The position numbers and the translations under genes are program-made. Positions 11,531-26,205 of a DNA stretch of 64,000 nt are shown in pieces. Positions within the stretch are counted from its first letter, which is position 1, and every line of letters begins with the position of its first letter. Origin of the DNA: Viscum album (Eukaryota > Streptophyta > Magnoliopsida > Santalales > Viscaceae); contig OY728119.1 in the NCBI GenBank assembly GCA_963277665.1, positions 313,306,206 through 313,370,205 of the forward strand, in the 5' to 3' direction. The notes under the pieces were generated by a model. It saw nothing but the letters and a program-made list of their open reading frames with translations. It was not told the DNA's origin and ran no database searches.

Positions 11531-14389
11531 CATAAGTTATTTCTTTTTTTTCTACTACTTGATGTTTTTGTTATTTTGATGTTATAATTTTATGACGGTT
11601 TAATTACTAATTAATATTATGTTTTGAGGTGTACCTACATATTTGTTTGATAGGTATCTCCTGGGTGAGTTTTTGTTGGGTTCTCAGGTTTTTTCTTTTT
11701 GTTTTGAGTTGATTTTGATTGTCAAGTATTAGAATTATTTTATAAGATTACAATGTAATGGAAGGTCCCCTTAATTCCCATTTCATTGTGATATTATTGT
11801 GTTGGAATCAATGGGCCAATTTTCCGGCATAAAGAGGATAAAATTATGATGAATCATAAGCTATATATTGTGATTGAACTAGTGAATTACCTATTCATTA
11901 TATAAATTAAGCTATTCAACTTAGTAGTTTCTTATCTTTGGAAAGCCTGGTTTTATTGAATTATATCTTGGAGTTGTTAAGGTCATAAATTTTTGTTTAT
12001 GTTATGAATGATCATTGTGTAGTTTTGGGGAGGTTCTATCACCTAAGGTTTCAAAGAGTGAAATATTTTTCACAACATGATATCCCATCTGATTTTTTTA
12101 TTTGACACCATGTTTTTTGGATGATTTTACATGAATAAGGTTCATGGAAGAATCACCCCTTTATACCATTAAAGAATTATTTTCTTAGATTCTATAAGAT
12201 TTCATCCTCTCTATGATCTCCCTCAATATCCTTTTTTTATGTCAATCTTATGGTGACCTATAGGTGGTTTGTTGAGCCCTAATAGCCTATGATATTTGAT
12301 ATTAAACCTTAGATTCCAGAGAATAGATATCCTTCAAAATTAGTTAGGCATTCTCCTCATTCTATTGTAGTTCATGATTGTGTCATCTAAGGATTCAAAG
12401 AATCTATGTTTTTTTATAGTTTTGGGTTGTTGGGAAATTATTTTGATGAGTAATATCCACAATTTGTCTTGAATGATGGACCCCTTATTTGACTATGGCC
12501 CCACATTTCATCCCCTCTTACATTGGATTTTCACATTGAATTAGAGATGTTCTATTGAGTTAGGGGATCCAAGTTATCTCTCTTTTAAATATATTTGTGT
12601 GATTATCAAAAAAATTCTATTTTTTGGATGGTATGAAGTGAAATTATGAAGATAATAAAATAGAACAATGAAATTTAAAGGGAATCATGTTATGGTCAGG
12701 TGGTTACAAGTTTTTTCAAGATATTATTGTTGTTATTATTTCAGGATATATGGTTTATATAGGATTATAACTTGTAATATCAGATTTATTAGAGAAAACC
12801 CATTAAATGATAAAATAATTCAGGTCTGTAATATATATTTCTATGTTTAATGTGACATTCTTATTCATAACACGATTTGTGTAGCTTATTGGACATGGTT
12901 ATGGGTTACTTGGTGGGTCTAGGATGTTATGTGGTGGATTTATATGGAGATTTCTCGATAGTTTTTTGGTATATTTGGAATAAAATTGACATATCTAATA
13001 AGGAACAAAAGAATAATATATTAATTACTACATAATAAAATTAATAATTAAATTGATAAATCTTAATGAATGAATTGTTAAATAAAATAATATGAAATGG
13101 AACCTAGGTTGTGTCCCTTTATGTAATTGTTGTTAGTCATTTTTTTGTAGTACATGTGACTATAATTACCGACCTGAGGTTGGTTGTGGTGGTGTTTCTT
13201 ATGTATACCAATTATTGTGGGGTTGTATGAGATTATTCTATACATTTGTTCTATTTTTCTCATTATGCACCCCATCCGAGTAAAATAGACTAAAAAATAT
13301 ACAAAGACCATGTTGTGTGTTTTACCTAATATCCAGGATGGGGAGGATATAAATTAATGAACACCCCCTATTCCCCACTATCCCTAGAGAATTATCTTCT
13401 GGTGATACATGTGGTGGATGATGATATATGTGGTGGGGTTCATGTGTTGTTAGAGGATGAAACAATATTAATTTCCAACATGTATGTAATATCGTACAAG
13501 CTAGTCATGGGATATATAATTTTTGGTTTGTTCAGTGAGACATAGTATGTGGTTGGTTATTTATTTGGTCAATATGAAATTGATAAAAAACAAAGGATGT
13601 ATTCATATTTGGTGAGGTTGGTAGAGCATGGGAAGTGGCCACGAGTGGATTTTATATATATTCTTAAGAATTAATTTTACTATTTTTGGAAGTGTTATTT
13701 ATTGAGTTATACTTAGTGATATTGGTGGGGAAATTATTTGACCTCTGTAGGTGTGGGTTATTACAGCTTTTTATTCACTGTGGAATTAGCAAGATCATTT
13801 TCACATTTTTATTATTGAACATGGGTATGATCTTAATGAGTATACATGTTATGATCATCCCATATATTTATAAACTTTTTTTCTAGTCTCCAAAAGGATT
13901 TTGGTAATCAGTATGAATACCAATTACTCAAATATTTTATTAGTTATAGTTTCATGCAAAGTGTTCTTTTGGGATTGATTTATTTTTGAGACGGTTATAG
14001 TTGTTTTCTATTAATGCTTTTTTTGGATTTTTATAATGTCTTTTCTCATATTTACCTTACATGGTGATTGGTTTTGGATAATTTTTAATTTTTTTATTAG
14101 ATATTTTTTGGTACTTCATCCCATATTTTTTAATAATACCCTACATTGTAGTTCCAACCAATGTCCTATTGGATTCATTCCCTGGGGGTCACACATGTCA
14201 CAACTTCTTTCCTATGTGGGGTAACAAGTTTTGTTTGGTCATTGAAGTACATAAGGTGGATTATTTATATAGTTTCTTAAAGAAAATTTTTAGAAAAATA
14301 TTTCCATTTGATACTTAGATAAATTTGATGAAATATTTTAATTTGGCTATACTGTAGATATAGATATTGATTATTTAAAATGGTCCCAT
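11531..14389. other. Unresolved stretch between pol remnants B and B2
   Basis: By position this should hold the 3' LTR of B and the 5' LTR and gag of B2, but I could not align it with any other LTR in the window. It has short open frames, for example near 13,357-13,545 and 14,036-14,224, which show no recognisable motif and are probably chance. The strand-neutral call reflects that. Confidence 0.3.
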
Positions 14390-17220
14390 ATATAAGGATA
14401 TAAAATGAGGAAAGTAAAGCTTAAATGTGGAAGATCAATTTTTAAATCTCCTGAAGGAAAGAAGATCAAATAGAATACATGTCATAATTATAGGAATGAT
14501 AATCCTTGAAACTACCACAAATGAATTAAGAAATTCTTCGTGTGTAGAAAACAAATAGCTAATAGAAAGATAAGTTACATGAGGAATTGAATCAATAAGA
14601 TGGAATAATGGTTTGAGTAATCCTCCACCAATGATCTAATGCTTTAACGACAAGTAACATGGTTAATATGAATGTTAATTCTCTTACCCAATGGTTTGTG
14701 ATGACAAAAAATCGTAATAACCTCTAAAACTAAGGGAGAGAGGATTATCTTATGTTACCATTTCCACATATATTGACAATGAAAATGAAGATATTATTAC
14801 TACACATATTATTCATTCAATTACATAAAATTTGATATTTGAATAAGGTTCCACAAATTCTTATTTGTTATGAATGTTTATAATAAATATTCAAAGAACA
14901 ACTCTAGTCATAGTTAATAAGTTATTAAAAACAAAATACCAAGTATTAAAATCAATACTTCTCATGTGTATAAATATTCCCTAACTAATAATTATGGGAA
15001 GAACCTACTAAGGGACTTTATTATGCTTATTTTCATAAAAATGAATGATATACTGGGCATGTGCTAGTTTCCCATATATATATTCAATATCAACTTCAAG
15101 GGGAGGGAAATTAGTTTCTATATCCAAAACCATCATTTGATCATATACAAGTGAAAGGATAATGATGAATCACCTTTGGATATTCCTTCGCAAGAATGGA
15201 TATTATTGAATAATGAGCGAGAATATATATCTCAAATGATTAGAATAGTAAAAGAGATAATCACTGAAGATATTGTTTTTGTGAGGGACTAAATTGATGT
15301 TTTCCTTGAAGAGATTCATGATTTTCGTCCTCATTGAGATGTTGAGTTCTTTTTTAAACTTATACCTAGAGATATTCTCATATTAATGGTTCCCTAGTGA
15401 AATCCCCAATTTAACTATAAGTATTGATGATGAAATTTTAGGTAATATGGACATGAGTTTTATATTAATTAATTATTATTCTGGGTGTGCTCTAATTTTG
15501 ATTGTTAATAATAAGGATGGTTAATCATGTTTATTCATTAAATACCATGATCCTTATAATAATATGATAAATAATAATTATATTTTTCTTTAGGTTAATG
15601 TATTTTTGACCAATTACTCTATGCTTAGAACTTCCAAAATGTCAGACCATTGATCCAGATATTATCAACTTGTTGTAACAAAGGGGGATATTCTTAACAC
15701 ATCTCTTCATACAAAAAATAAGAAGATTGAGTTCATAATAATTCCATTTTAACTCAAAAATACTCTAACAATCTACATTGACATGATGAATATTTCTTTT
15801 GACATTACCTTGAGATATTTATGTTTTTCTTATATATTATATTATTTTATACTCTCTAATAATGAATGATCATGAAGAGTATTTGATTACCATGAAAAAA
15901 CTTTTTGAAAGGATTAGTTATCTGTGAAGTATCATAAATATTAAATATGGATGGAGAAATTTACATTCCTTGGGTATGTTATCATAATCATGGGGATATC
16001 TATGGAAACATCAATGAAAATGGAAATTAGTCAATGATGAAACCTAATATCTATAATGGAGATCCATAGTTTCCTTATTATCTAGTTATAATTGATGGTT
16101 AATAAGGTCTATCTCATAGTTTTTGAACCCAATAATTTGGTTAATATATAAATGATTAATAGTTTTTAGGAAGATGAATATAAATAAAATATCTAGGAGT
16201 TAAAGAATTGTCTAATTAGTACACATTTATAGAATCCACCCTCATGTGTGGAATAATATATGGTCTATAATAATGATTAAAATAAAATCTTGGGTTTTAT
16301 ACTCATGAAAAATGATAAAGTGAGATACTATGACTAAAGACAACAGATGTTTCATGGGAAAAATTAGCCGATGTAAGATTTATAGTTGATTTTATTAATC
16401 TTTTCATTGATTATTTGGAGATATAACATCAAAACTGAGAAGTGTGTAATATATACTAATCATACTAATATAGTGTACATATTCATAGAGAATGATATAA
16501 AAATTAACTTACTATTATGGTTAGAGTTGTTCAATGATGATGATAACTCATTCCATTACCATCATGAAAGGTGAATAATGCTCCAGATGCTATGAGTAGA
16601 GTGGGTATTGAATTTTTATCCATGATGAGGATTTAATATAATAAAATATCCTTGAGAATTTAAAGGTTGAATATAGGAGTTGTAAAACAATATAAGGCGT
16701 CCTTCCTTTCTCAAATGACGAGGACTCGAATTAGTCAAGGAAATGAAAGATAATGTTAACACCATTCAAAAATAAATCAGAGTGGGGAAATTCCACAAAA
16801 TTGATATATTGGAAATTGTCAATGATAAATAGAGTTTGAGTTCCGAGATAATTATTTTACTTCATGTATCACCATGGATGATATTCATGGAGTTTAGGAA
16901 GAAGGGAATGATAATTTTGATTTATATTAGAGCCTTTGATATTTTTAATTACACTAATTTTGTTTCTTATCTACTAGTACTACCAATAATTTTATATTAA
17001 GTACATGACATGTCCCATGTATCCCTATTGAGGAAGTAAATAATATATCCATAAAATATATTGATTTCATCGGTGGTTTACACAAGGCTTGATATATCTT
17101 ATAAGGAGTTTTAAGGTAAGATCATCGATCATAACAAAAAAGTTCTACACAAAACACAACTGGCATGATTAAAGTAAAAAACCATAAGTACGAAATGGAA
17201 ATATAAAAACCTATGGAATA
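14390..17220 (+). pseudogene. Ty3/gypsy pol remnant B2: RT and RNase H, integrase core missing, integrase C-terminus kept
   Basis: The RT N-terminal part reads VFLEEIHDF near 15,300. The RT core follows with SRYYQLVVTKGDILNTS near 15,655 and a palm region near 15,780-15,860 where the catalytic Asp pair is no longer readable, then KFTFLGYVI near 15,955. RNase H is clear: GFILMKNDKV near 16,295, LIIWRYNIKTEKCVIYTN near 16,410-16,464, and LLLWLELFNDDDNSFHYHHE near 16,510-16,570. Only about 250 bp later the integrase C-terminus begins: HVSPWMIFMEFRKKG near 16,865 and MSHVSLLRK near 17,005, followed by a chromodomain-like tail to about 17,220. The integrase zinc region and D,D,E core are absent, so an internal deletion is likely. 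All frames are broken. Upstream, 14,390-15,200 is probably protease-RT linker, but this is weak. Confidence 0.8.
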
Positions 17221-18214
17221 AATTAAAAACAAGTGACCTTATGTGTTTTCCTTTGAGAATGGAATTTCAAAAATAAAATTTAAATTACCTATGGAAAAAC
17301 AATATTGAATGAAGCATGATTGAAATATATGTTATTTATATAATGTGTAATGAATATATGACCATTGAAAATTTTGTTGTTAGAATAGTAACATGATTAT
17401 TGGAATTTTTATATGATTGTATGAATAATAAAATGTTAATTAGAATAGTAAAATTATATATTTTTATTACATGAAATAAAAATATAAGAAATTTATATCG
17501 TGAAACACTTAAATAAAATATTTCAACGTAACAAAATAAATATTTTAGAAAAATAAAACATAATTATTTTTTGGAGAGCATATATATTTTATTTTCATTA
17601 AAAATAAATTTTATGGTAAACATAAAAATATATAATATCTGTATATTTTAATAAAATAGTTTTATTAAACTCTAACAAATTATTCACAAATAATAATGAA
17701 ATAATGTGAAATCATTATTATTTTTTCAATAATTGAGAAAATAGAACATGTAAAAAATTAATTTTTATCAACAAATAATGATTAAATGTTTGTATTAAAT
17801 TTCCTATCTTTTTAAATGTACTACTACAAACTCATAATCATTTCTGAAATCTCCATCTCAAAATTTGGTGTGGTGGATGTTTTGGTATGTTTCTCAAATT
17901 GAAAATCCATAGTTTAAAATAAAATATTTTATAAGTATTTTATATTTTAATTGTGTATATTAATGGTATTGTGATGTTTATAGATGAATATGGAATATTA
18001 TTATGTTTCATTTAACATTAAATAACAATTTCCATACTATTGAATCTCAGGTTTTATGACTATTTATAGATATAATATTTTATCCTAAACACCACCCTCC
18101 ACTTATATATACCAACACTCAGTAGATTAATTCCCCTCACACATTAATCTTACTGAAGTATCAAAATAAATGAATCATTAATATTATTTAATAGGTATGA
18201 ATTTGATATAAATA
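17221..18214. other. AT-rich stretch, probably decayed 3' LTR of B2
   Basis: No coding remnant is visible. It follows the end of pol B2, where a 3' LTR is expected, and is cut by the start of element C. I found no second copy to confirm it. Confidence 0.3.
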
Positions 18215-20775
18215 CTATTAAACTTCATATATTATTCTGTATGTTTTGGATGTGGGATGTGTTAGAGGAGGGTTGGACTCATTTTTTATGGAAATTTATT
18301 GGTGGCGGAAATCGACCAAGTCGAAAATACTTCATCCAATGTTTAATGACTCTACCCCTAGAGTTATAGTGTTAGATGAAGTGGATAATACCATAGTGAG
18401 AGGGAAATTTTTGAGGAACTCTAAAACCATCTAGGTCATCAATGTTTGGATGAAATCCTACCAGAGCTTCGATAATGGTGAGTTTCAATTTTTTTTATTT
18501 TAATATTTATTTATTTAAATGGTGTTCAAATATTATAAAATTATGATACCTAATAATTTATTCACAAGGAAAATATAAAAGATCTTATATCGTTTTATAT
18601 TGATTATTTCCCCTCCAAACATGATTCGTTATCAGTTGGACTCAAATTGTCGGGTCATTGTTTACAAGGGAATGCCACATTCGAGTTTTGAAATAATATC
18701 CCCTATATTTTGGGGGTTCCCTGCTATTTTTAATTACAGTTTTCATTTATCCCTAAATTTGGGTTTTTCAGGTTATCTGGTTAGAACCATTTGGGACCAA
18801 ATCAACTGAGGATTTCTAATGAGTAAGATCCTAATAGACATTGGTGGGAGATCAATTTATTTAGTTTCAGTATCTACATGAATGAAATTCATGATGTAAT
18901 TTTTTTTGTTAAATACGTAATTTAAATTCTAAAAAACATTACCTGATTACCATAGATTCAAATAGAATATATATTTCCATGAGTGGTCCTCCATGAGATA
19001 TGTGATGTAATTCTAGTCATCGATGACCTGAACATTTAATTTCTATGTTATATATTTTAAACATAATACTAATGATGGGAATATATTATTTTTTGTGACA
19101 TTATGATCCATGTGGTGTCTCCTATATAAATTCTTATTATTCAATTACTTTATAATGTGATAGGATAGGGGTGGTATTACATATGCTCAATAATTTAATC
19201 TAGCTAATTGAATTTCCAATTTATTTGTTAAATAAATTTTGAATCCTATATAAATGTTCTAAATGATAAATTATTTTCTTAAATTGATTCTTTATATAAT
19301 AGTTGTACCTCATCATCCTAAATTTTCTTAGTGGTTAAACATTGATTTGAATTAATCCAGTGATAAATCATTCACCGTGAGGCTAATATAGTTGTGTAAT
19401 CTCAACCTCTATTTATTTCATGTCATTCATACATAATCATCGTCAAGATTCATTCTGGTGGTATATCATTCACTTGGAAGAGTGAACCAAGTGTTATAAC
19501 CTCGACCATGAGTCTGGTGATAGTAGTATATCATCCATTAAGATATTTTTATTGGTGGATCTTCATCTACAAATAAAACTATATTGGTGGTGCATAATCC
19601 AACTATTAATTGATTTTTATTGTATACCATACACCTAGAGGTTGATGCTAGTGGGGCACTATCCACATCCAGTTGGATACTAATTTTATATGGTCCTCAT
19701 GAGGAATTGATTTTGGTGGTGTATTGTTTACATGTTGTGTGTTGAATTGGTTGTATATCATCCAACCATTGGGTGATGTACTAGTGTTTATCATCCATTT
19801 CAGTCTTGAATAATTGGTACAACATCCATGAGGTGTTATAGATGCCTCATTGACATGATTATACCTCATTTTCCATGGGTTCTAGAGTGCCAATGGATAA
19901 TTCGCCTTGATATATTTTGATAGTGTTTCAGCATTCACGATGTTTACCTGATAGTGATAACATGTTTTCATAGACATTGATATAAGGATTGATGTGTCAT
20001 TTAAAATTGATGATATTTCATTCCATGGGTTTACCATTCTATTTAATCACTAGCTGAAGAAGGAATGGTCACACATGGTATAGATGTTGAGTATTCTATC
20101 CTGTGATAGTTTAATTTTAAATTACGTTAGTATCATTCTATAATAGGAATACAAAAAAAATTATTATAATTTTATTGGGACACCATTGGTGGTGGGATAT
20201 TGAATTTTACTATCACCCAGTTCGGGTTCCTTATCTATTGAGAAGAATTTATAATTCACAACATAGGTAATTTAAGGGTTTCTACTCTAATGGATGGTTG
20301 AAATTGGATTCATTTTTAGAGTTGGGAGATTGGAGCGAGCATTGACTTGAGATGTTTTTTTGTTGTATACGTGGATTTTGATTAATTTCAGAACCAATTG
20401 AATGAATGAATGCAATGAGAGATCCTGTTAACGTTATATGACTTGTATGACATGTAGGATAAGTTATTTTCATATATCATGATGATTGATGTTTATTTTT
20501 GGTTAGATGTTTTTTAGGAAATGTATTATTATTATCATGTTATTTTATAATGACTACTTCATGATATTTCTTACATGCCAAAATAATAACTTTTTCATCA
20601 TATTATAGTCTCCTCACCTCTTTCAGACCTAAGCTTTTCATTAATTAGAATCCTTTGATGTATGGTGAGGTTATTTGAAGTTATGTGATATGTTTTTTTT
20701 CAATCAAGGAATAAGTAAACCGGATTAAGAACATTACAAAGTGGTGTAAAATATTTATTTATTTTTTCTTACAAT
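18215..20775 (+). repeat. 5' LTR of element C
   Basis: Anchors shared with the 3' LTR: GGATGTGGGATGTG and TTTATTGGTGGCGGAAAT near 18,248-18,312; AATGATAAATTATTTTCT near 19,262; TTGTACCTCATC near 19,302; GGGACACCATTGGTGG near 20,177; TATAGTCTCCTCACCT near 20,605. The block 19,300-19,870 holds imperfect subrepeats around GGTGGTATATCATCCAC. The right end is placed before TTTGGAATATGGTAGATAG near 20,776, a possible decayed primer site. Confidence 0.7.
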
Positions 20776-22479
20776 TTGGAATATGGTAGATAGTTTATAG
20801 GATGTTTCTAGATCATCGTATATATCTTGTGTCTAGAAGTAATTAGACTATGTATGAGGGAACTATAGGTTACATAAAATTTGATTCTTGGTTTTAATGT
20901 CAAGAGTTATGTTTTTTTGGATTCTATAATATTATTTTCAATTTATAGGTTAGTGGATTGTACAATGTTCCTTGGGAGAAAAGAGAACATGTAGTCATTC
21001 ATTATTATTGACATGTATGGGTGACATGACTTTTTTATTCTTGCATGTGAGTAATATTCAGGTTAATATGTGGGGGATTATCATTTGAATTGTTAGAAAT
21101 AAGTTATATATAATTTTACTATATTACTCTTTAGTGAAACTATACATGAAAAACCAGAAATAATTACTAGTACTATTAATATATTATGACTGTTATGTGT
21201 TATTATTTGAGATTTTTAAATGAACCATGGGTAGGTGGGTTGAGCTATACCTGATCTGTGGTATATGAGGCCCTTGTATCATAGGGTATGAATTTAAGGT
21301 AAAGAATTGTGTTATATATATTTGTTTCCCTAAACCATGATGTATATAATTATGATAAAATTTTGATCCAAGTCATACACTAAGAATTGCAGAGACATAC
21401 GACTATAGTGACCACTAGTTGTGTAATATGAGGTTGTGGATGAGATTTTCAAACTGGTGGTCGAGTAAGATCAACAATGTTCACATGTTCTACCAATTTA
21501 TCTCTATTTTAGATAGAGTATGATTTTGTTACATTATACATGATATGAGGTACCATGGGTTGAGCTAACAATGCCAAACCTGACTTATGAGTTTTGGTTA
21601 TAGAATCCAGTACTCATTGGGGTTATGGGATGACATTATACTACTATGTTCTAGACATATTTGTTGTATAATATCGTTGATCATCTCGAGATTCCCCCAA
21701 AGAGGTTGTTGTTTCTTGTTCCCAATATACATTGATGAATTTTGAAAAAAACAATTGAGATGTTTATTTGAATGTAAACTAGTTTGTATATATATAACTA
21801 ATGAGTTTTCATAATTTTTTTTGATAATTTGATTCATTGGAATCTATGGGATGGTAGATATAAGGTATTTATGAATCTGGTATGTGAGGGATTTCTAATG
21901 ATTCATTTTACACTAACATCATCAATCGAATACAGTTTTCAGATGTAATGGCGGGAAAAAAGAATGCAAGCGATGAGAATATTAAGGATGTTATGAGGAA
22001 CACTTTTTGTCTATATGTGAATATATTTTATTTTATATCCTTTTAAAGGATATAAATTATAATTTGATTATGGAGTAGAACCATAATGGGGGTATATCCT
22101 CATGAAAAAAAAACTTCTTCTTATAGGGATCTGAGTGGGTTTTTAGGTTGTAGGAATTAGAGGTATAAGTAGTTTAATTAGAGTAGAGATAGACTGAGTT
22201 ACTAAGGAAGGGGTTTCTTGATTTTTATGATATTGATTTCCATGGTCGATTGTCATAAATTTCCTCAAAAGGGGTATGATACACTTAATTATGATGAGAA
22301 TGAAATGAAGCTGCAATTTGGATATTTTATCTAAGACCTAAGGGTCATGTAATCTCTAATCCTATGGACCTTGTAAGGGTTCCCCAAAATACCTTTAAAC
22401 GGGTGCTATCAAAAATATATAAAAAAGAAATCATTTGGACCATTCTAGGGAAAATGGAGTTCATATTCTACAAGGATAT
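20776..22479 (+). pseudogene. Presumed leader and gag region of element C, not readable
   Basis: This interval sits between the 5' LTR and the first protease or RT similarity of element C, where gag must have been. I could not recognise a zinc knuckle or the conserved gag core in any frame. The call rests on position only; the divergence of the LTRs suggests that gag has decayed beyond reading by eye. Confidence 0.3.
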
Positions 22480-25400
22480 AGGAAATTTTTAGAGGTTTTA
22501 TGGTATAACACCCTATTTGGATATAGGGCTTGGATCTTGTCAGTCTTGGGATATAAGAGAGTTTGCACCTAAGCATAATAAAATCCTAGTAGTTAAGGAT
22601 TATATAGTTGTTCTCGTCATGGAGGAGGTCATGATACATATTAAAAAGGGAAGTAGCACCTACATGGATATGTCCCTCGGGAGAGTCAATCTATGTGGTG
22701 GGAATTATATGGTTTGTTCTATATTCACACAAATGATTAGATTCCTACCATGATGGGTAGGTATCGATCAATTGTTTGTGGTCACATTTCTATTGAATTG
22801 ACCTTAGGATCTAGTTTATTTGATATGGTTGTCTTTGAATCATTTAACATTACACAGTTAGATAGTGATATGGGGACTTTTTTAGAGTACCTATACATGG
22901 TTATGCTTATAGATATGTTATTATATGTTCTATCGTAGGGTATCTAGTGATTTTTTGATTGTGTTATCATTAATAGAGGGTGTAGGAATTTTTTAGGTTT
23001 TTTTCATGCTTGAGATGCACAAATTTTATGCACAATATGGGATGAGATGGTAGATGTGGTATCAAGTGAAAATTGAATTAATCTATTAGAATATATATTT
23101 CATGTAGTTATAAGAATGATTTTAATCCAACCTCAGTGATGGGGATCTACAGGTAAGTTGGTTGGGACCTATACAACCACAGCAAGGGGTGATCATGAAT
23201 CTGTTAGCTAGCACTACATTGAGAGATGAAAAGATTGGATGGATGATAATTTATCCTATAATTTAAAAGTTCTAGGATACGTTTCTTGAGGATTTTGTAG
23301 GTTTACCAATCAATAGATATATTGAGTTTATGATCAATATTATGTCTGACATTGATCCGGTTTCCATTCCTCCACAAAGGATGACACTTATAGAGCTTCG
23401 ATATATGAATTCATATTTTAATGAAATGGATGTGAAAGAGTTTATTTACCAAATTAAATACCCTTGGGGGTCCTAGGTTGTTCTCCAAATAGTATAGATC
23501 GTTTTAGTCATGTATGAATTTCTAAAAATGTGCACTATAATGGTTTCTAATTGATATAATCTTATTCATATTTATGATTTTTTTTTATTAGTTAAAGGGA
23601 TCCAATTTGTTTCCTATGATCTATTGGATATTTGATAATAAATATCTATGGGTGAGGAACTTTAATAATCCTCATACATTATTCAGGAGAAACAATGAAT
23701 TATATGAGTATATAAAGATCTCATTTTTTATGAATATTACATCAATAATATTCATGAATTTGATGAAAATGATATTTCATACTTATCTATATTTGTTTTT
23801 GGTCACTTTATTCATGATATTTTGGAAATCTCTTATTCAAGGTAAGATTATTATCCCAATATTCGGATTTTATTGAGTACATTGAGGGGAACATAATATA
23901 TGATAATATTTTGAAGTGTTTGTTCTAAAATTTTGAGGCACAATTCATAAGGGATGTGATATCTAAATGATGTGTGTTAGTGGACACCGAGAAAGTCAAT
24001 GATATGGTTTCTTAGGAGTTACCAATGAATATCTTCTATATTCTTAGTTTTATAGCATTTAATGTTATAATGGTGGTTCATCATGAGATTCTCCCATTTG
24101 GAAGTACTGATGATGGGGCTGACCAAGAATGGGGAGAATTTCATATATTTTAAACATTATAAGAAGTAATTACTTGTGATAAAATGGACATTGATATATT
24201 CATTTATATTTTAATACCTAAGAGGGAACAAAGTATACATTTGATTACAATTCTTCAAAAGTTGATATTTTGGTAGTTCTGATGTAGGGTGGGTGAAAGG
24301 TTTCTTGTGGGTCCAGAGAGTGAATGCATCATGAACAAAACTATCCAACACGTGATCTATATTTGGAAGAGATAATGCACATACTATGATGTTGGTATCA
24401 CTAACTTCTAGAATAGATCTTCATCGTATATACCAACCATAAGATCATTAGGAGTATATTTTCATGGTTTCACTTGATTCTTTAGATAAAAGAGTTATAT
24501 TGAGTTCCTATGTTATTTTTAGATGGAATATACCATTGAGAAAGGGAATGTTGTGGAAAATTTGCATCTTATAAGGTATTAGGCAAAGATATTGTGGGTG
24601 GTTAATAGTGAGGGGATCATGATTAAACTTTTTACTAAGATGTTCCTTGAATTTAAAATTATCATGATTGAGAGACACCAACATCCTTCAGTATTAAATG
24701 TTCACACTTTGAAAGACTAATATATATTCCTATATCCAACTTAGGTTATCTAGTGATGTGGTGCAATATATAATATAGTGATTCTCCACATGACTGGTCC
24801 ATTGATATTAATGAATTCCTCTATGTATGGTGTCCTGTGTTAGTACTTATGAGAACATGTGGGGATATGATATAGAGTTTATAGGTCTCAATATGGGTGC
24901 TTCACCTGTGAATTTCTAATATTTATCATGAGATACAAAGGTAGTATTGTTAGTCAAAGATGGAGAAGGAAATAAATGTCTTTATTTGGTGATTCTTCAC
25001 CTATCATTAGGTATAGGCTGAGTATCAATGAACCACATGTATTATTTATTAATTTCATATATATGTAAGGATGTGATAATGGATTTAAAGAGGGATATTA
25101 TGGGTTTTTCATATAGTATTGATGAGGTTTTGGCTATATGAAATTTATTTAAATTGTTCTCAGATTTCCAATCAACCGAGGTTATATAATCCATCGATGA
25201 GATAACAATGATATAAGTTTTTTATATTGTGTATCTTGGTAGGGAAACAAGGAGAATAAAATATGATTGTTACTATAATTTTACATTACACTTATAGTGT
25301 CAAATATGTATGTTTTGATCACAACATACCATCATCAGGTGAATGTGCAGTCTACGTATACCATTTAGATGTTAAAGTATATGTTATAAGAATTTTTCAT

Positions 25401-26190
25401 TGATTTCAGTGATATGTTGGAGAATAATCTTGTAATTGAAATAATTATCTATATTAATTTTTTTATAAATTGATTTAGGGGGAACCTTATGAGACATCAT
25501 ATAGTAGAACATTTTTATCACATCTCTATTAGTGAAATTAAGAAGAGTTGGGAAAATATTTGGTTCAGTGACATGAGTAAGAGATCAATGCATATCCACT
25601 TTGTTATGAAGTTGTTAAAGATAAATTAATGTTGGTAGGGATATAATACTGATTGTTGAATCTATCCTATTGAGATTTAGGTGGGTGAATTGGTATCTAT
25701 ATAAGTGTCACCATGATTAAGACCCCTACATATTTATAGGAAAGGGAAATTTTTGCCCAGTTTCTGGAATTATTTGATATAGTTAAGAGGATGAGTATAG
25801 TGGAATATCAGTTATCCTTTTATTAGGTATATAAATATAGGTATGGTTAATTGTATATATCATTTCATTAGATAATCCACAAAAACACTTATCATGTAAT
25901 CCAAAATGACATGGTTGAGGTAAATCTAGGAATTTTATCTGTTGAGTGACTTGTTTTGGCCATAAACAAGATTAGGAATACTCTATAATAGAATAAAATT
26001 CCATTGGAATGGGTGTTATGAAAAATTAGGTATATCGATGATGATACATAGGATCATATGATTGATATACAGGAGCAGTGAATGGATCTATTAATTGATA
26101 AGTCATAGTGATGTTGTACAATGTATCTAGAGGATAATTTTCTATATATTGAAGAGGTTATGAAAACCCATGTTTTTATGAGGTGAAAAT
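22480..26190 (+). pseudogene. Ty3/gypsy pol remnant of element C: protease-like, RT, RNase H, integrase
   Basis: A weak protease-like stretch, GRYRSIVCGHISIE then LGSSLFD, lies at 22,755-22,830. RT starts clearly with FLEDFVGLPINRYIEF near 23,285 and continues through VSIPPQRM and KYPWGS near 23,455. The RT core lies in an open stretch at 23,607-23,876; the aligned catalytic segment reads LFMIFW, so the Asp pair is gone. RT thumb and linker: VDTEKVNDMVS near 23,980. RNase H ends with EYTIEKGNVVENLHL near 24,528, the usual RNase H to integrase junction. The integrase core is too decayed to place residues. A chromodomain-like end, with VLAINKIRN and NKIPLEWV, lies near 25,957-26,020. Frames change often and stops are numerous. 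The reading as gypsy pol is firm for RT and RNase H and inferred for the rest. Confidence 0.75.
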
Positions 26191-26205
26191 TTGACCTAAT
26201 ATAAA

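Noticed and set aside
13357..13545. Open frame with an acidic stretch
   Set aside because: No family motif and no neighbour logic; in AT-poor patches of this region frames of 60 codons occur by chance.
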